In this document: positions 16,365-25,001 of the stretch, piece by piece
Position numbering within the stretch: the first letter of the stretch is position 1
Layout of the letters: the number at the start of each line of letters is the position of its first letter
Source of the DNA: JAITWN01 sp050486285
GTDB taxonomy: Bacteria > Pseudomonadota > Gammaproteobacteria > SZUA-140
Assembly: GCA_050486285.1 (NCBI GenBank)
Contig: JBJHCZ010000001.1
Location: 310,001 to 374,000 of the forward strand
Length of the DNA: 64,000 nt
Reading direction: 5' to 3'
The notes under the pieces: generated by a model
What the model was told of the DNA's origin: nothing
The model's input: only the letters and a program-made list of their open reading frames with translations
The model's database searches: none
Program-made: the position numbers and the translations under genes

Positions 16365-16370
16365 ATTATA
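16365..16370 (-). promoter_or_regulatory. -10 element of the DAHP synthase gene
   Basis: On the minus strand the sequence CCGCTATAATGGCC contains a perfect TATAAT, 35 bases upstream of the start codon at 16330. No good -35 hexamer is visible at 16-18 bases further upstream. Confidence 0.5.
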
Positions 16371-16403
16371 GCGGAAAAGCAGTCGCGCCGAATTTTCGCC
16401 TGA

Positions 16404-16424
16404 GGCTCCCTTCGCAAGGGAGGC
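16404..16424 (-). terminator. Stable hairpin at the end of aguB
   Basis: Inverted repeat built from GGCTCCCTT, a CGC loop and AAGGGAGGC, reaching the aguB stop codon. There is no U-tract on either side, so termination is uncertain; it may protect the mRNA end. Confidence 0.35.
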
Positions 16425-17311
16425 TAGTCCCGAAAACGCCGGGTCAGATCACCATAGGCATCGATGCGGCGGTCGCGCAGGAACGGCCACCAGCGGCGCA
16501 CCTTCTCGCTGCGGCCGAGATCAACCTCCTGCACCAGCACCTCCGCTGCCTCGTCGCCGGCGCGCGCGAGCCATTCCCCCTGCGGACCGGCGATGAAGCT
16601 CGAACCCCAGAAGCGGATGCCCGGTCCCTGCCCGGACGGGTCGGGCTCATGGCCGACGCGGTTGCAGACCACGACCGGCAGGCCGTTCGCGATCGCGTGC
16701 GCGCGCTGGATCGTCAGCCAGGCCTCGCGCTGGCGCGTGCGTTCGTCCTCGTCATCGCGGGTGTCCCAGCCGATCGCGGTCGGAAAGAGCAGCAGTTCGG
16801 CGCCGGCCAACGCCATCAGGCGCGCGGCCTCCGGATACCACTGGTCCCAGCACACCAGCACGCCGAGCCGGCCGACCGAGGTATCGACCGGATGGAAGCC
16901 GAGATCGCCGGGCGTGAAATAGAACTTCTCGTAGTAGCCCGGGTCGTCCGGGATATGCATCTTGCGATAGAGGCCGGCGATCGAACCGTCGCGTTCGAAC
17001 ACGACCGCAGTATTGTGATAGAGACCGGGCGCGCGGCGCTCGAACAGCGAGCCGACGATGACGATGCCGAGTTCGCGCGCAAGCGCGGACAGAAGTTCGC
17101 TGGTCGGTCCCGGCACCGGCTCGGCGCGGTCGAACACCGCGGGGTCTTCGGTCTGGCAGAAATACGGACCCGCGTGCAGTTCCTGCAGCAAGACCAACTG
17201 CGCGCCTCGCGCCGCCGCGTCGCGAATGCCGGCCGCGCTGCGATCGAGGTTGTCGTCGCGCTTGTCCGTGCAGGCCTGCTGTACCAGGCCGAGGGTCAGT
17301 GTCTTGGTCAT
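16424..17311 (-). CDS. aguB: N-carbamoylputrescine amidase
   Basis: This 295-residue nitrilase-superfamily enzyme hydrolyses N-carbamoylputrescine to putrescine, CO2 and ammonia. The catalytic triad regions are visible: glutamate in LVLLQELHAGPYFCQ, lysine in AGLYRKMHIPDDPGYYEKFYF, cysteine in GVLVCWDQWYPEAARLMALAGAE. The stretch RMHIPDDP-YYEKFYFTPGD is characteristic of AguB. It follows aguA, which makes its substrate. ATG 17311 (MTKTLTLGLVQQ) fits family starts, but the palindrome at 17312-17385 abuts this codon so that no Shine-Dalgarno precedes it. An in-frame TTG lies within the palindrome. Translation may depend on coupling with aguA, whose stop is 46 bases upstream. Confidence 0.95.
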   Translation of the reverse strand: MTKTLTLGLVQQACTDKRDDNLDRSAAGIRDAAARGAQLVLLQELHAGPYFCQTEDPAVFDRAEPVPGPTSELLSALARELGIVIVGSLFERRAPGLYHNTAVVFERDGSIAGLYRKMHIPDDPGYYEKFYFTPGDLGFHPVDTSVGRLGVLVCWDQWYPEAARLMALAGAELLLFPTAIGWDTRDDEDERTRQREAWLTIQRAHAIANGLPVVVCNRVGHEPDPSGQGPGIRFWGSSFIAGPQGEWLARAGDEAAEVLVQEVDLGRSEKVRRWWPFLRDRRIDAYGDLTRRFRD

Positions 17312-17385
17312 GGGGTCAGAGTCGTTTGATCGGGCGGTGTCATCGGCTTCATGATGGTCAGCGACGATCAAACGACTCTGACCCC
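17312..17385. repeat. Type B GGGGTCAGAG palindrome between aguA and aguB
   Basis: The 20-bp arms GGGGTCAGAGTCGTTTGATC are separated by about 34 unrelated bases. On the minus strand the first arm encodes GSESFD at the end of aguA (the aguA stop lies in the spacer), and the second arm ends on the base directly before the aguB ATG. Confidence 0.93.
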
Positions 17386-18422
17386 AATACGCCCGCAGGC
17401 AGCTGCATCGTAGCACAATGCAGGCTGCCGTATTGTCCGATCAGCGGGAGACAGGGGATGTCGATGATCTCGCGATCCGGGAAGCATTCGCGCAGGCGCT
17501 CGAGCGCGATCTCGTCGGCCGGGTCGCTGTAGACCGGCGCCAGCACCGCGCCGTTAATGATCAGGAAATTCGCGTAGCTCGCCGGCAGGCGGTCGCCGTC
17601 GCGGTTGCGCTTCGCATGCGGCAACGGCAGCGGCACCAGCCGGTAGGGTTCGTCGCCGGCCGTGCGCAGCGCGGCGAGTTCCGCGGCCATGCGTCCGAGC
17701 GCTTCGAAGTGTTCATCGTCCGCATCGTCGCAGGCGGTGTACGCGATCGTCCGCGCGTCGCAGAAGCGCGCGAGCATGTCGACGTGGCTGTCGGTGTCGT
17801 CGCCCGCGAGCCAGCCGTGCTCGAGCCACAGCACGCGCCGGACGCCGAGGGTCTCGCGCAGCCGCGCTTCGACCTCCTTGCGCGACAGGCCGGGATTGCG
17901 CGTCGGCGTCAGCAGGCATCGGGTCGTCGTCAGCAGCGTGCCTTGGCCGTCGCTGTCGATGCTGCCGCCTTCCAGCACGAAGTCGATCGAACGCAGCGGC
18001 GTCGGTCCATACACGCCTTCGACGTGCAGCGTCCGCGTGAGGCGATCGTCGCGGTCGGCCGGATACTTCCCGCCCCAGCCGTTGAAGCGGAAGTCGAGCA
18101 GCACCGGCGCGCCGTCCTCGAGGACCGTGATCGGGCCGTGGTCGCGCGTCCAGACATCGTTCGCCGGCGCCAGCGGGAACGCGATCATCGCGAGCCGGCC
18201 GCGGGCCTGCTCGATCAGACCCGACACCCGGGCGCGGTGTGCGACGTCGGCGCAGGTGATGATGAGTCGTTCATGGTGGCTGATGCGGGAGGCGATCGCC
18301 GCGAACACCGGTTCGACGGCGGCGAGATCGTCGCCGAAGTCACTGTCGGGTCGGGGCCAGGTCAGCTGGACGCCGCTCTGGGGCGCCCATTCGGCCGGCA
18401 GGCGGCGGATGGGCGTGGTCAT
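17358..18422 (-). CDS. aguA: Agmatine deiminase
   Basis: This 354-residue pentein-fold enzyme converts agmatine to N-carbamoylputrescine and ammonia. Diagnostic motifs: RLPAEWAPQSGVQLTWPRPDSDF at the N terminus, NDVWTRDHGPITVLEDG, FNGWGGKYPADRDD, FVLEGGSIDSDGQGTLLTT, EHGWLAGDDTDSHVDMLARF, YANFLIINGAVLAPVYSDP, and the catalytic cysteine in YGSLHCATMQLPAG. The final residues LGSESFDRR are encoded by an inserted palindrome and lie beyond the normal family end. Forms an operon with aguB. The ammonia yield fits the nitrogen-scavenging theme of the window, although no sigma-54 element is seen here. Confidence 0.96.
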   Translation of the reverse strand: MTTPIRRLPAEWAPQSGVQLTWPRPDSDFGDDLAAVEPVFAAIASRISHHERLIITCADVAHRARVSGLIEQARGRLAMIAFPLAPANDVWTRDHGPITVLEDGAPVLLDFRFNGWGGKYPADRDDRLTRTLHVEGVYGPTPLRSIDFVLEGGSIDSDGQGTLLTTTRCLLTPTRNPGLSRKEVEARLRETLGVRRVLWLEHGWLAGDDTDSHVDMLARFCDARTIAYTACDDADDEHFEALGRMAAELAALRTAGDEPYRLVPLPLPHAKRNRDGDRLPASYANFLIINGAVLAPVYSDPADEIALERLRECFPDREIIDIPCLPLIGQYGSLHCATMQLPAGVLGSESFDRR

Positions 18423-18455
18423 GACCGGGGCGCCCCGGCCCCGGCCGCACAGGGA

Positions 18456-18767
18456 TCAGTGACCGGGCGGGGAATCAGCAGGGGCCGCTGCGGCGGACGG
18501 CGCCGTCGCTGCGGGGGTATCGCGGGAGACCACGCTGTGGATGACATGCCTGTGCTCGAAATAAACCGTGTAGCCGTCGTAGACCCAGCGCGTGATCGGG
18601 GGATCGCCGATCGGAGTGCGGATCTCTATCGGTGGGCCGAATGCCTGTTCGACCCGGTCCATGGACATCCCCTTGACCGGCATTTCGGAGCCGGCAAGGA
18701 CGGGATGCGTGACAAGCCCCATTATCAGGCAACAGGCGGCGAGCGGTAAACACGAATTCAGGCGCAT
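18456..18767 (-). CDS. Small secreted protein of unknown function
   Basis: This 103-residue protein has a clear signal peptide (MRLNSCLPLAACCLIMGLVTHPVLAG). The mature segment MPVKGMSMDRVEQAFGPPIEIRTPIGDPPITRWVYDGYTVYFEHRHVIHSVV resembles the compact SmpA/BamE-like fold (a helix with VEQAFGPP followed by W-Y-D strands). The C-terminal tail is Ala/Pro-rich. GGGAGAGA precedes the ATG. I recognise similar small proteins annotated only as hypothetical phosphodiesterase-like or outer-membrane-assembly-like; no function can be assigned. It stands between aguA and a diguanylate cyclase on the same strand. Confidence 0.75.
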   Translation of the reverse strand: MRLNSCLPLAACCLIMGLVTHPVLAGSEMPVKGMSMDRVEQAFGPPIEIRTPIGDPPITRWVYDGYTVYFEHRHVIHSVVSRDTPAATAPSAAAAPADSPPGH

Positions 18768-18873
18768 GGCATTCTCTCCCGCGGGTGACGCGACCGCGCA
18801 TTCTATGGTGTCCAGCGGTGATATCGGCCGGCTCGGCCGGGATTACAGCCCGGGGAGGGGGATCGGGGCGGGT

Positions 18874-19788
18874 CTATTCGACAAATTTGACGCAGTTCCG
18901 CCCGGCCGACTTGGCCGCGTACAGCGCCATGTCGGCGCGCTCGAACAGGCGCTCGCTGTCGTCACCCTTGCTGAAGCAGGAGACGCCGAGGCTGGCCGTG
19001 ACGGAGAGCACGGCATTGGCGTAATCGTATTCAGTGGCCTCGATCGTCTGGCGAATGCGCTCCGCCAGCTGCAGTGCGCCGTCGCGGCCGGTATTGCTGA
19101 GCAGGACCACGAATTCCTCGCCGCCGGAACGGAACAGGATGTCGGAGCTGCGCGTGCAGTCGGCGATCGCCTCGGCGACGTTCTTGAGGACATGATCGCC
19201 GGCGAGATGGCCGTGGCGGTCATTGATATCCTTGAAGCGGTCGATGTCGAGCGCGATCAGCGACAGCGGCGTGCCGTGGCGGCGCGCGAGCTCGGTCTCG
19301 CGGATCAGCGCGCTGTTCATCGCGGTGCGGTTGTTGACGCCGGTCAGCGGATCCCTGAGCGCCGCGGTCAACGCGATCTTGTACATGATCGCGTTGCGCA
19401 GCGGATAGACCAGGCAGCACAGCAGGTGCTCGAGCAGCAGGGTCTCGTCTTCGGTGAATTTCTTGCGCCTCGTCACGGTCACCTGGCCGAGCGTCTGCGC
19501 GGCGACGACGAGTTGATAGGTGCAGCTCGACTTCTCCGGCCTGCCGGCCATGACCGCCAGGTCGATCGCCTTGTTTTCGTAGCGGATGCTGCTGTGAGGG
19601 ACGAGGGCCTGGATCTGGCGCGAAAACACCGCGATCAACTGGTCGACGTCGAGCGTCGTCTGCAGGACGCTGGCGATCTCCAGCACCTTGTCGGGACCGC
19701 CGCGGGAAACGAGCGCATTCGACATCAGCGAGAGATTGCCGACGTCCCAGGCCTCGTTGACCGTCTGACTGCCTTGCCCGATGGGCAT
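18874..19788 (-). CDS. Diguanylate cyclase with GAF-like sensor region
   Basis: This 304-residue cytoplasmic protein has a GGDEF domain in its C-terminal half: LRDPLTGVNNRTAMN, ALDIDRFKDINDRHGHLAGDHVL and the active-site SGGEEF at about 222-226. An RxxD inhibitory site (RSSD) lies five residues before it, so product inhibition by cyclic di-GMP is expected. The N-terminal part (about 1-135: VLEIASVLQTTLDVDQLIAVFSRQIQALVPHSS and so on) looks GAF-like, but no ligand motif is evident. The start at 19788 (MPIGQGSQ) is set by the strong AGGAGGTGTCAGG upstream; the longer open frame is not needed. It likely raises cyclic di-GMP for surface behaviour. Confidence 0.93.
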   Translation of the reverse strand: MPIGQGSQTVNEAWDVGNLSLMSNALVSRGGPDKVLEIASVLQTTLDVDQLIAVFSRQIQALVPHSSIRYENKAIDLAVMAGRPEKSSCTYQLVVAAQTLGQVTVTRRKKFTEDETLLLEHLLCCLVYPLRNAIMYKIALTAALRDPLTGVNNRTAMNSALIRETELARRHGTPLSLIALDIDRFKDINDRHGHLAGDHVLKNVAEAIADCTRSSDILFRSGGEEFVVLLSNTGRDGALQLAERIRQTIEATEYDYANAVLSVTASLGVSCFSKGDDSERLFERADMALYAAKSAGRNCVKFVE

Positions 19789-20114
19789 CCTGACACCTCC
19801 TGACGAGAACATCCTGCACGAAAACTGCAACCATCGTGCCAGAGCAGGGGTTCGGAGAGCCGGGCACCGGGCGCGCAGGCTGCACACACCTTTTGCAGTG
19901 CCTTCGGGCTAGTCTTAACACAGACGGCGGGACAAGGGAATATGGCCAACGTCGCCAAGCCGTCAATTATCCGACGATCTCAGCGGTGACTGTCAACTCA
20001 TTGAATATCCATGAGTCATTACGGGGCCGCCGGGGATACCGGGTGAGATCAGTCAAACGCTGATCGACGCAGGCGGTCGGGGGGCTACCATCGGGCGCTG
20101 AACGGAGGGCCGGG
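19789..20114. other. Divergent intergenic region, nothing definite
   Basis: This 326-base gap between the diguanylate cyclase (minus) and the GspE-like ATPase (plus) must contain both promoters, but I find no convincing -35/-10 pair. A short inverted repeat GATCAG-TCAAAC-GCTGATC is at 20047-20065. GGAGGG precedes the ATPase start. Confidence 0.4.
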
Positions 20115-21815
20115 ATGGAGCGCTTGCGGGTCAGGGATGCGGGGGAATTGCGGCAGGCGCTGGCGCGGCCGGGCAGGGCGCCGCCCGATCGCCGCCTCGG
20201 CGAGATCCTGCTGGAGGCCCGGCTGCTCGATGCCGCCCAGCTCGAAGCGGCGCTGCTGCGTCAGCGCGGCGAACCCACGCGGCATCTCGGGCGCATCCTC
20301 GTCGAGGACGGACTCGTCGAGGCCGGCCAGGTCCATGCCGCGCTGGCGTGGAAGTTCGGCATTCCCACCGTCGGGCTCGACGGCATCGACATCGGGGCGG
20401 GGATCCTCGCGCGCATCCCGGAAGAGCTTGCGACCCGGCATCTGCTCCTGCCGCTGGCCGAGATCGACGGCGCGCTGGTCGTCGCGATGGACCGGCCCTT
20501 CGATACGACGATCGCCGAGGACCTGCGCTTCCATGGCATCGCGCCGGTGATCCCGGTGCACGCACCGGCCGCCGAGATCGCGCTCGCGCATTCGCGTCAC
20601 TATTCCGGGCTCGACGAGGATGCGGCGCGCGCGGCCGGGCCGCCGGCGACGGCCGAGGCGGCGGCCGGTTATGGGGGCGAGGCCGCGGCGCAGCGGCCGA
20701 TCGTCCGCCTCGTCAACGCGATCCTGCGCGAGGGCGTCCTGCGCGGGGCGTCCGACATCAACCTGCGCCCGGGGCGCGAGCGGATCGCGGTGTGGTATCG
20801 CGTCGACGGCGTCATGCAGCGGGCGCGCGAGTTGCACCGCGCGCTGTTGCCGGCGCTGGTCAGCCGCATCAAGGTCATCGGCGCCATGAACATCGCCGAA
20901 CGACGCCTGCCGCAGGAGGGACGGGCGCGACTCGATCACGAAGGCCGCGGCATCGATCTGCGCGTCTCGGTGATCCCGACGGTCTGCGGCGAGAGCATCG
21001 TGATCCGCATCCTCGACCGCGCCGCCGGGCTCAAGCCGCTCGCGGCGCTTGGCCTGCCGGCGCCGGCGCTGGCAGGGGTCGGCGCGCTGATCGCGCGGCC
21101 GCACGGCCTGTTCCTCGTCACCGGGCCGACCGGTTCCGGCAAGTCGACGACGCTGTACGCGGCGCTGAACGAGATCCGCGGCGGCGGCGCGCACGTGCTG
21201 ACCGTCGAGGATCCGGTCGAGTACGACATGGACGGCGTCGAGCAGGTCCGGATCAACGAGCGCATCGGACTCGGTTTCGCGGAAGTGCTCAGGCGCTTTC
21301 TGCGCCACGACCCGGACGTCATCATGGTCGGCGAGATCCGGGATTCGGAGACCGCCGCGATCGCCTGCCAGGCCGCGCTGACCGGCCACTTCGTCCTGAG
21401 TACGCTGCATACCAACGACGCGCCGGGCGCGATCGCGCGCCTGATCGACATGGGCGTCGAGCCGTGCATCCTCGCCTCGACGCTGCTCGGCGTCGTCGCG
21501 CAGCGGCTGGTGCGGCGGGTCTGCGCGCACTGCGCCGAGGCCGATCCGGCCGCCGCGGCTGACGGCGCGACGCCGAGGCGCGGGCGCGGTTGCACGGAAT
21601 GCGGGCACAGCGGATATCGCGGGCGCGCGATCGTCTGCGAAGTCCTCGCGATCACGCCGGCAGTGTCGGCGCTGATCGGCCGCAACGCGCCCGCCGACGA
21701 GATCGCGCGCCACGCAACGGAGACCGGCATGACGACGCTGCACGCCCACGCCGTCGCGCTGGCCCGCGCGGGCATCACGACCTTCGAAGAAGCCGCAAGC
21801 CTGCACACCGGCTGA
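20115..21815 (+). CDS. GspE/PilB-family type II secretion or type IV pilus ATPase
   Basis: This 566-residue protein has an N-terminal MshEN/T2SSE_N region (LGEILLEARLLDAAQLEAALLRQRG, then GRILVEDGLVEAGQVHAALAWKFGIPTV). The ATPase core has Walker A GPTGSGKSTT at 337-346, an Asp box VLTVEDPVEYDMDGVEQ, Walker B DVIMVGEIRDSETA, and the His box LTGHFVLSTLHTNDA. A zinc-binding loop has two CxxC pairs (CAHC and CTECG). All catalytic motifs are intact. It powers assembly of a pilus or pseudopilus from the cytoplasmic face. No pilin, platform or secretin gene is nearby, so its partner system is encoded elsewhere. The adjacent cyclic di-GMP gene is divergent. Confidence 0.92.
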   Translation: MERLRVRDAGELRQALARPGRAPPDRRLGEILLEARLLDAAQLEAALLRQRGEPTRHLGRILVEDGLVEAGQVHAALAWKFGIPTVGLDGIDIGAGILARIPEELATRHLLLPLAEIDGALVVAMDRPFDTTIAEDLRFHGIAPVIPVHAPAAEIALAHSRHYSGLDEDAARAAGPPATAEAAAGYGGEAAAQRPIVRLVNAILREGVLRGASDINLRPGRERIAVWYRVDGVMQRARELHRALLPALVSRIKVIGAMNIAERRLPQEGRARLDHEGRGIDLRVSVIPTVCGESIVIRILDRAAGLKPLAALGLPAPALAGVGALIARPHGLFLVTGPTGSGKSTTLYAALNEIRGGGAHVLTVEDPVEYDMDGVEQVRINERIGLGFAEVLRRFLRHDPDVIMVGEIRDSETAAIACQAALTGHFVLSTLHTNDAPGAIARLIDMGVEPCILASTLLGVVAQRLVRRVCAHCAEADPAAAADGATPRRGRGCTECGHSGYRGRAIVCEVLAITPAVSALIGRNAPADEIARHATETGMTTLHAHAVALARAGITTFEEAASLHTG

Positions 21816-21861
21816 ATCCCGATTCATCACCCCCTTCGCATGCGATGGGGGAGAGGTGGTT

Positions 21862-23169
21862 TCAGCGGAGGCGATCGTTTGCCGCGATTGCGCGGGCGGC
21901 GGCGAGGCCGTTGGCGATCGCGCCTTCGAGCGTGGCCGGGCGGCCGTTTGCGACGGCGTCGCCGGCGAGCAGGCAGTTCGCAAGCGGGGTGTCGATACCG
22001 GGACGGCGACCTTCGATGCCGGCGTCACAGATGAAGGTCGCGCGCTTTTCGCGCAGCACATGCGCCGCGAGCGGAGAAGGCCAGTCCGGATGATGGTCGG
22101 ACAATTCCGCGATGACCTGCCGCGCGAGCGCCGTATTGTCGAGCTTCATGTGATCGCCGTCGCCGCTGACGACGACGCTGATCCAGCCGGGCTTGCCGGT
22201 GATCGAGAGATCGAAGGCCCATTGCGCGAGCCCGCCGGTGAAGCCGATCATCGGCAACGGCAGGCGGATCGTGTGCGGATACTCGAGACAGACCGTGCAG
22301 ATCGGGGCATAGGCGATGGCATCCAGCCGCGCGGCGAGCGCACGGGACCCGGCATGCGGCGCGAGCAGCCTGGCGGCGGCAGTCGGCGGCAGCGCGAGGA
22401 TGACGCCGGCGGCGTCGAGCCGGCGGGCATCATCGAGCGTCACCGAGACGACGCGATCGTCCGCGATATCGAGCGACTCGACGCGCCGGCCGGCGAACAC
22501 GCGACCGCCATGAGCCTCGATATAGCGCAGCGCCGGTTCCGGCAGCAGCGCGCCGAGCCGCTGGCGCGGCAACAGCAGGTCGGAATCCGCGGCGCGAAAC
22601 GAAAACGCATCGCGCAGGACCCGCGCGAAGATCTGCGCGGACGCCGTTTCGATCGGCGTATTCAGCGTCGCGAGGCACAAGGGCCGCCACAGGCCGTCGA
22701 TCAGGCGCGGCGTCTGGCGCAGTTCGCGCAGCAATGCGGCGACGCTGCGGTCGGGGCCTGTGAGCGGCGCGCGCAGCACGGCACGGAGGCGCAGGGCGGC
22801 CCGGCGATCGCGCATCGACAGTCCGGAGGCCAGCGCGATGCCCGCGATCAGGTGCAGCGGCGCCGGCAGGCGCGGCAGGCGCAGGCGCAGGTCCGGGTGG
22901 ACGCGGTCATGGACCCGCAGCTCGAGCGGGCGGCGTTCGAAGAGCGCCGTCTCATCGAGGCCGAGCGTGCGTATCAGGTCGAGGACGTTCGTACAGGCGC
23001 CGATCAGCAGGTGCTGGCCGTTGTCGAGGGCCTCGCCGCGATGCAGGATCGTGCGCGCGCGGCCGCCGGGATCGGTCGCGGCCTCGATCAGCGTGACCGG
23101 CAGGCCGCGGCGCGCGAGTTCGACCGCGGCCGCGAGCCCGGACCAGCCGCCGCCGACGACGACATTCAC
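21862..23169 (-). CDS. hpnE: Hydroxysqualene dehydroxylase
   Basis: This 435-residue FAD-dependent amine-oxidase-like enzyme carries out the last step of the HpnCDE route to squalene, reducing hydroxysqualene. The dinucleotide-binding motif VVVGGGWSGLAAAVELARRGLPVTLIEAATDPGGRAR is at the N terminus. GEALDNGQHLLIGAC, PLCLATLNTPIETASAQIF and the C-terminal FAD contact NCLLAGDAVANGRPATLEGAIANGLAAA are family features. It starts with GTG, four bases after the hpnD stop, as the last gene of the hpnC-hpnD-hpnE group. Confidence 0.93.
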   Translation of the reverse strand: MNVVVGGGWSGLAAAVELARRGLPVTLIEAATDPGGRARTILHRGEALDNGQHLLIGACTNVLDLIRTLGLDETALFERRPLELRVHDRVHPDLRLRLPRLPAPLHLIAGIALASGLSMRDRRAALRLRAVLRAPLTGPDRSVAALLRELRQTPRLIDGLWRPLCLATLNTPIETASAQIFARVLRDAFSFRAADSDLLLPRQRLGALLPEPALRYIEAHGGRVFAGRRVESLDIADDRVVSVTLDDARRLDAAGVILALPPTAAARLLAPHAGSRALAARLDAIAYAPICTVCLEYPHTIRLPLPMIGFTGGLAQWAFDLSITGKPGWISVVVSGDGDHMKLDNTALARQVIAELSDHHPDWPSPLAAHVLREKRATFICDAGIEGRRPGIDTPLANCLLAGDAVANGRPATLEGAIANGLAAARAIAANDRLR

Positions 23170-23173
23170 TGCG

Positions 23174-24049
23174 TCATCCGGCCCTGACGCCGCGTTGCCA
23201 CTTGCGATGGCGCGTTTTTTCCTGCCGCGTCGTCTTCCACGCCAGCCACAGCTTGCGCAGCGGCGTCAGGCGGATGCGTCGGTCGAGCAGCCGGTAGCCG
23301 TCCTTGTCGATCTCGGCGAGCAGGTCGAGATAGATCGCGGCCATCGCGAGACCGCTGCGCTGGGTGTAGCGGTCGACCTCCGGCAGCAGCTCGAAGGCCT
23401 TGCGGTAATAGCCGCGCGCGCGATCGGCCTGGAAGCGCAACAGCGCCGTGATACGTTCATTTGCGGACGCGGTCAGGATCTCTTCGGGACTGACCCGGAA
23501 GCGCTCGAGCTCGTCGAGCGGAAGATAGAGGCGACCGCGCCGCGCGTCCTCGCGGACGTCGCGCAGGATATTGGTCAGCTGGAACGCGGTGCCGAGGTTG
23601 TGCGCGTATTTCAGCGTGCGCCGGTCCTCGTAGCCGAAGATCTCGGCCGACATCATGCCGACCATGCTGGCGACGCGGTGGCAGTACAGGCTCAATTCGC
23701 GAAAGCTCGGGTAGCGGTCGTGGTCGAGGTCCATCTCCATGCCGTCGATGATCTCGAAGAAGTGTTCGCGCGGCAGGTTGTAGGCGCCGATCGGCGCCGA
23801 CAATGCCCGCGTGACCGGATGCTGCGGCGCGCCGCTGAAAAGCCGGCCGATCTCCTCGCGCCACCAGGCGAGCTTGACCCGCGCGACCGCAGGATCGACC
23901 TGGGCATCGACGATGTCATCGACCTCGCGGCAGAATGCGTACAGCGCGGTGATCGCGCGGCGCTTGTCCGGTGGCAGGAACAGAAAGCTGTAGTAGAAAC
24001 TGGAGCCGCTCCGCGCGGCCCGGTCCTGGCAGTACTGGTCGGGATTCAT
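23174..24049 (-). CDS. hpnD: Presqualene diphosphate synthase
   Basis: This 291-residue member of the squalene/phytoene synthase family joins two farnesyl diphosphates into presqualene diphosphate. Aspartate-rich motifs are present: ALYAFCREVDDIVDA near residue 45 and LTNILRDVREDARRGRLYLPLDEL further on, with MMSAEIFGYEDRRTLKYAHNLGTAFQ between. The start at 24049 (MNPDQYCQ) is chosen because the upstream extension overlaps hpnC and is not family-like. Part of hpnCDE. Confidence 0.93.
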   Translation of the reverse strand: MNPDQYCQDRAARSGSSFYYSFLFLPPDKRRAITALYAFCREVDDIVDAQVDPAVARVKLAWWREEIGRLFSGAPQHPVTRALSAPIGAYNLPREHFFEIIDGMEMDLDHDRYPSFRELSLYCHRVASMVGMMSAEIFGYEDRRTLKYAHNLGTAFQLTNILRDVREDARRGRLYLPLDELERFRVSPEEILTASANERITALLRFQADRARGYYRKAFELLPEVDRYTQRSGLAMAAIYLDLLAEIDKDGYRLLDRRIRLTPLRKLWLAWKTTRQEKTRHRKWQRGVRAG

Positions 24050-24098
24050 CGGCTTCAAGATACAGCAAGGCGCTCTGGCTGACAAAAGCCCCGGGGAC

Positions 24099-25001
24099 TC
24101 ACAACCCCCGCGCAGTCGTCGCTCGCAGCGCGATCCACAACCAGTCGCGACGGCCGAGGCGCGGGCGGCGGAAGACATCATGACGTTCCTGCGCGATCTT
24201 GTCGGCGATGCGGGTGACGCCGAACAGGATCATGCGGCCTTCGAGGCCGGCGCGTCCCGGCATGCGCCACGCGAGCGGGGCGCCGTCCTTGAGCAGGCGG
24301 CGGATGCGCGCGATCTGCTGCGCGATCAGCGCGAGCATCGCCTCGTCGGTGCGGCGCTCGCGGAAGTGCGCCTCGGTGACGCCATGCAAGGCCATCTCGT
24401 CCTCGGGCAGATAGATGCGGCCGTTCTCGCGCCAGTCCTGCTCCAGGTCCTGCAGGAAATTGACGAGCTGGAACGCGCTGCAGAGCCGGTCGGAACAGGC
24501 GAGGTTGGCCTCGTCGACCTCGCCGTAGAGTTGCAGGATCATGCGGCCGATCGGCGCGGCGGAACGGCGGCAATAGTCGAGGACCTCGGCGAAGTTCGCA
24601 TAACGCCGCTGGTCGATGTCCTGGGTGAACGCATCGAGCAGGTCGTACAGCGGCTCGAGCGGCAGATCGAATCGGCGGCGCACGTCGGCGAGCGCGACGA
24701 AGATCGGCTCGTCGGGGGGCTCGTCGCGGGCGAGGGCGTCGAGGCGGGCGCGATAGCCGTCGAGGCGCGCGCGCCGGACCTCGGGCGGATCGTCGCCCTC
24801 GTCGGCGAAGTCGTCGGCGCTGCGCGCGAAGGCGTACAGCGCCGCGACCGGGCCGCGCAGCGAGGCCGGCAGCGCATGCGAGGCGACCGGGAAGTTCTCG
24901 TAGTGCCACTTCGCGCGATCGAGGCAATAGCGATAGGCCGCCTCGACGGAGACAGCGGACGTCTTGCTCGTCACAGGCGAAGTCCCGGTCGGCGCGCGCA
25001 T
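24099..25001 (-). CDS. hpnC: Hydroxysqualene synthase
   Basis: This 300-residue squalene/phytoene-synthase fold protein has ALYAFARSADDFADEGDD as the first and FQLVNFLQDLEQDWRENGRIYLPEDEM as the second Asp-rich motif. ANFAEVLDYCRRSAAPIGRMILQLYGE is typical of HpnC, which turns presqualene diphosphate into hydroxysqualene. Its start codon overlaps the stop of rmuC (TGATG). Together with hpnD and hpnE it provides squalene for hopanoid membrane lipids; the squalene-hopene cyclase is not in this window. Confidence 0.93.
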   Translation of the reverse strand: MRAPTGTSPVTSKTSAVSVEAAYRYCLDRAKWHYENFPVASHALPASLRGPVAALYAFARSADDFADEGDDPPEVRRARLDGYRARLDALARDEPPDEPIFVALADVRRRFDLPLEPLYDLLDAFTQDIDQRRYANFAEVLDYCRRSAAPIGRMILQLYGEVDEANLACSDRLCSAFQLVNFLQDLEQDWRENGRIYLPEDEMALHGVTEAHFRERRTDEAMLALIAQQIARIRRLLKDGAPLAWRMPGRAGLEGRMILFGVTRIADKIAQERHDVFRRPRLGRRDWLWIALRATTARGL

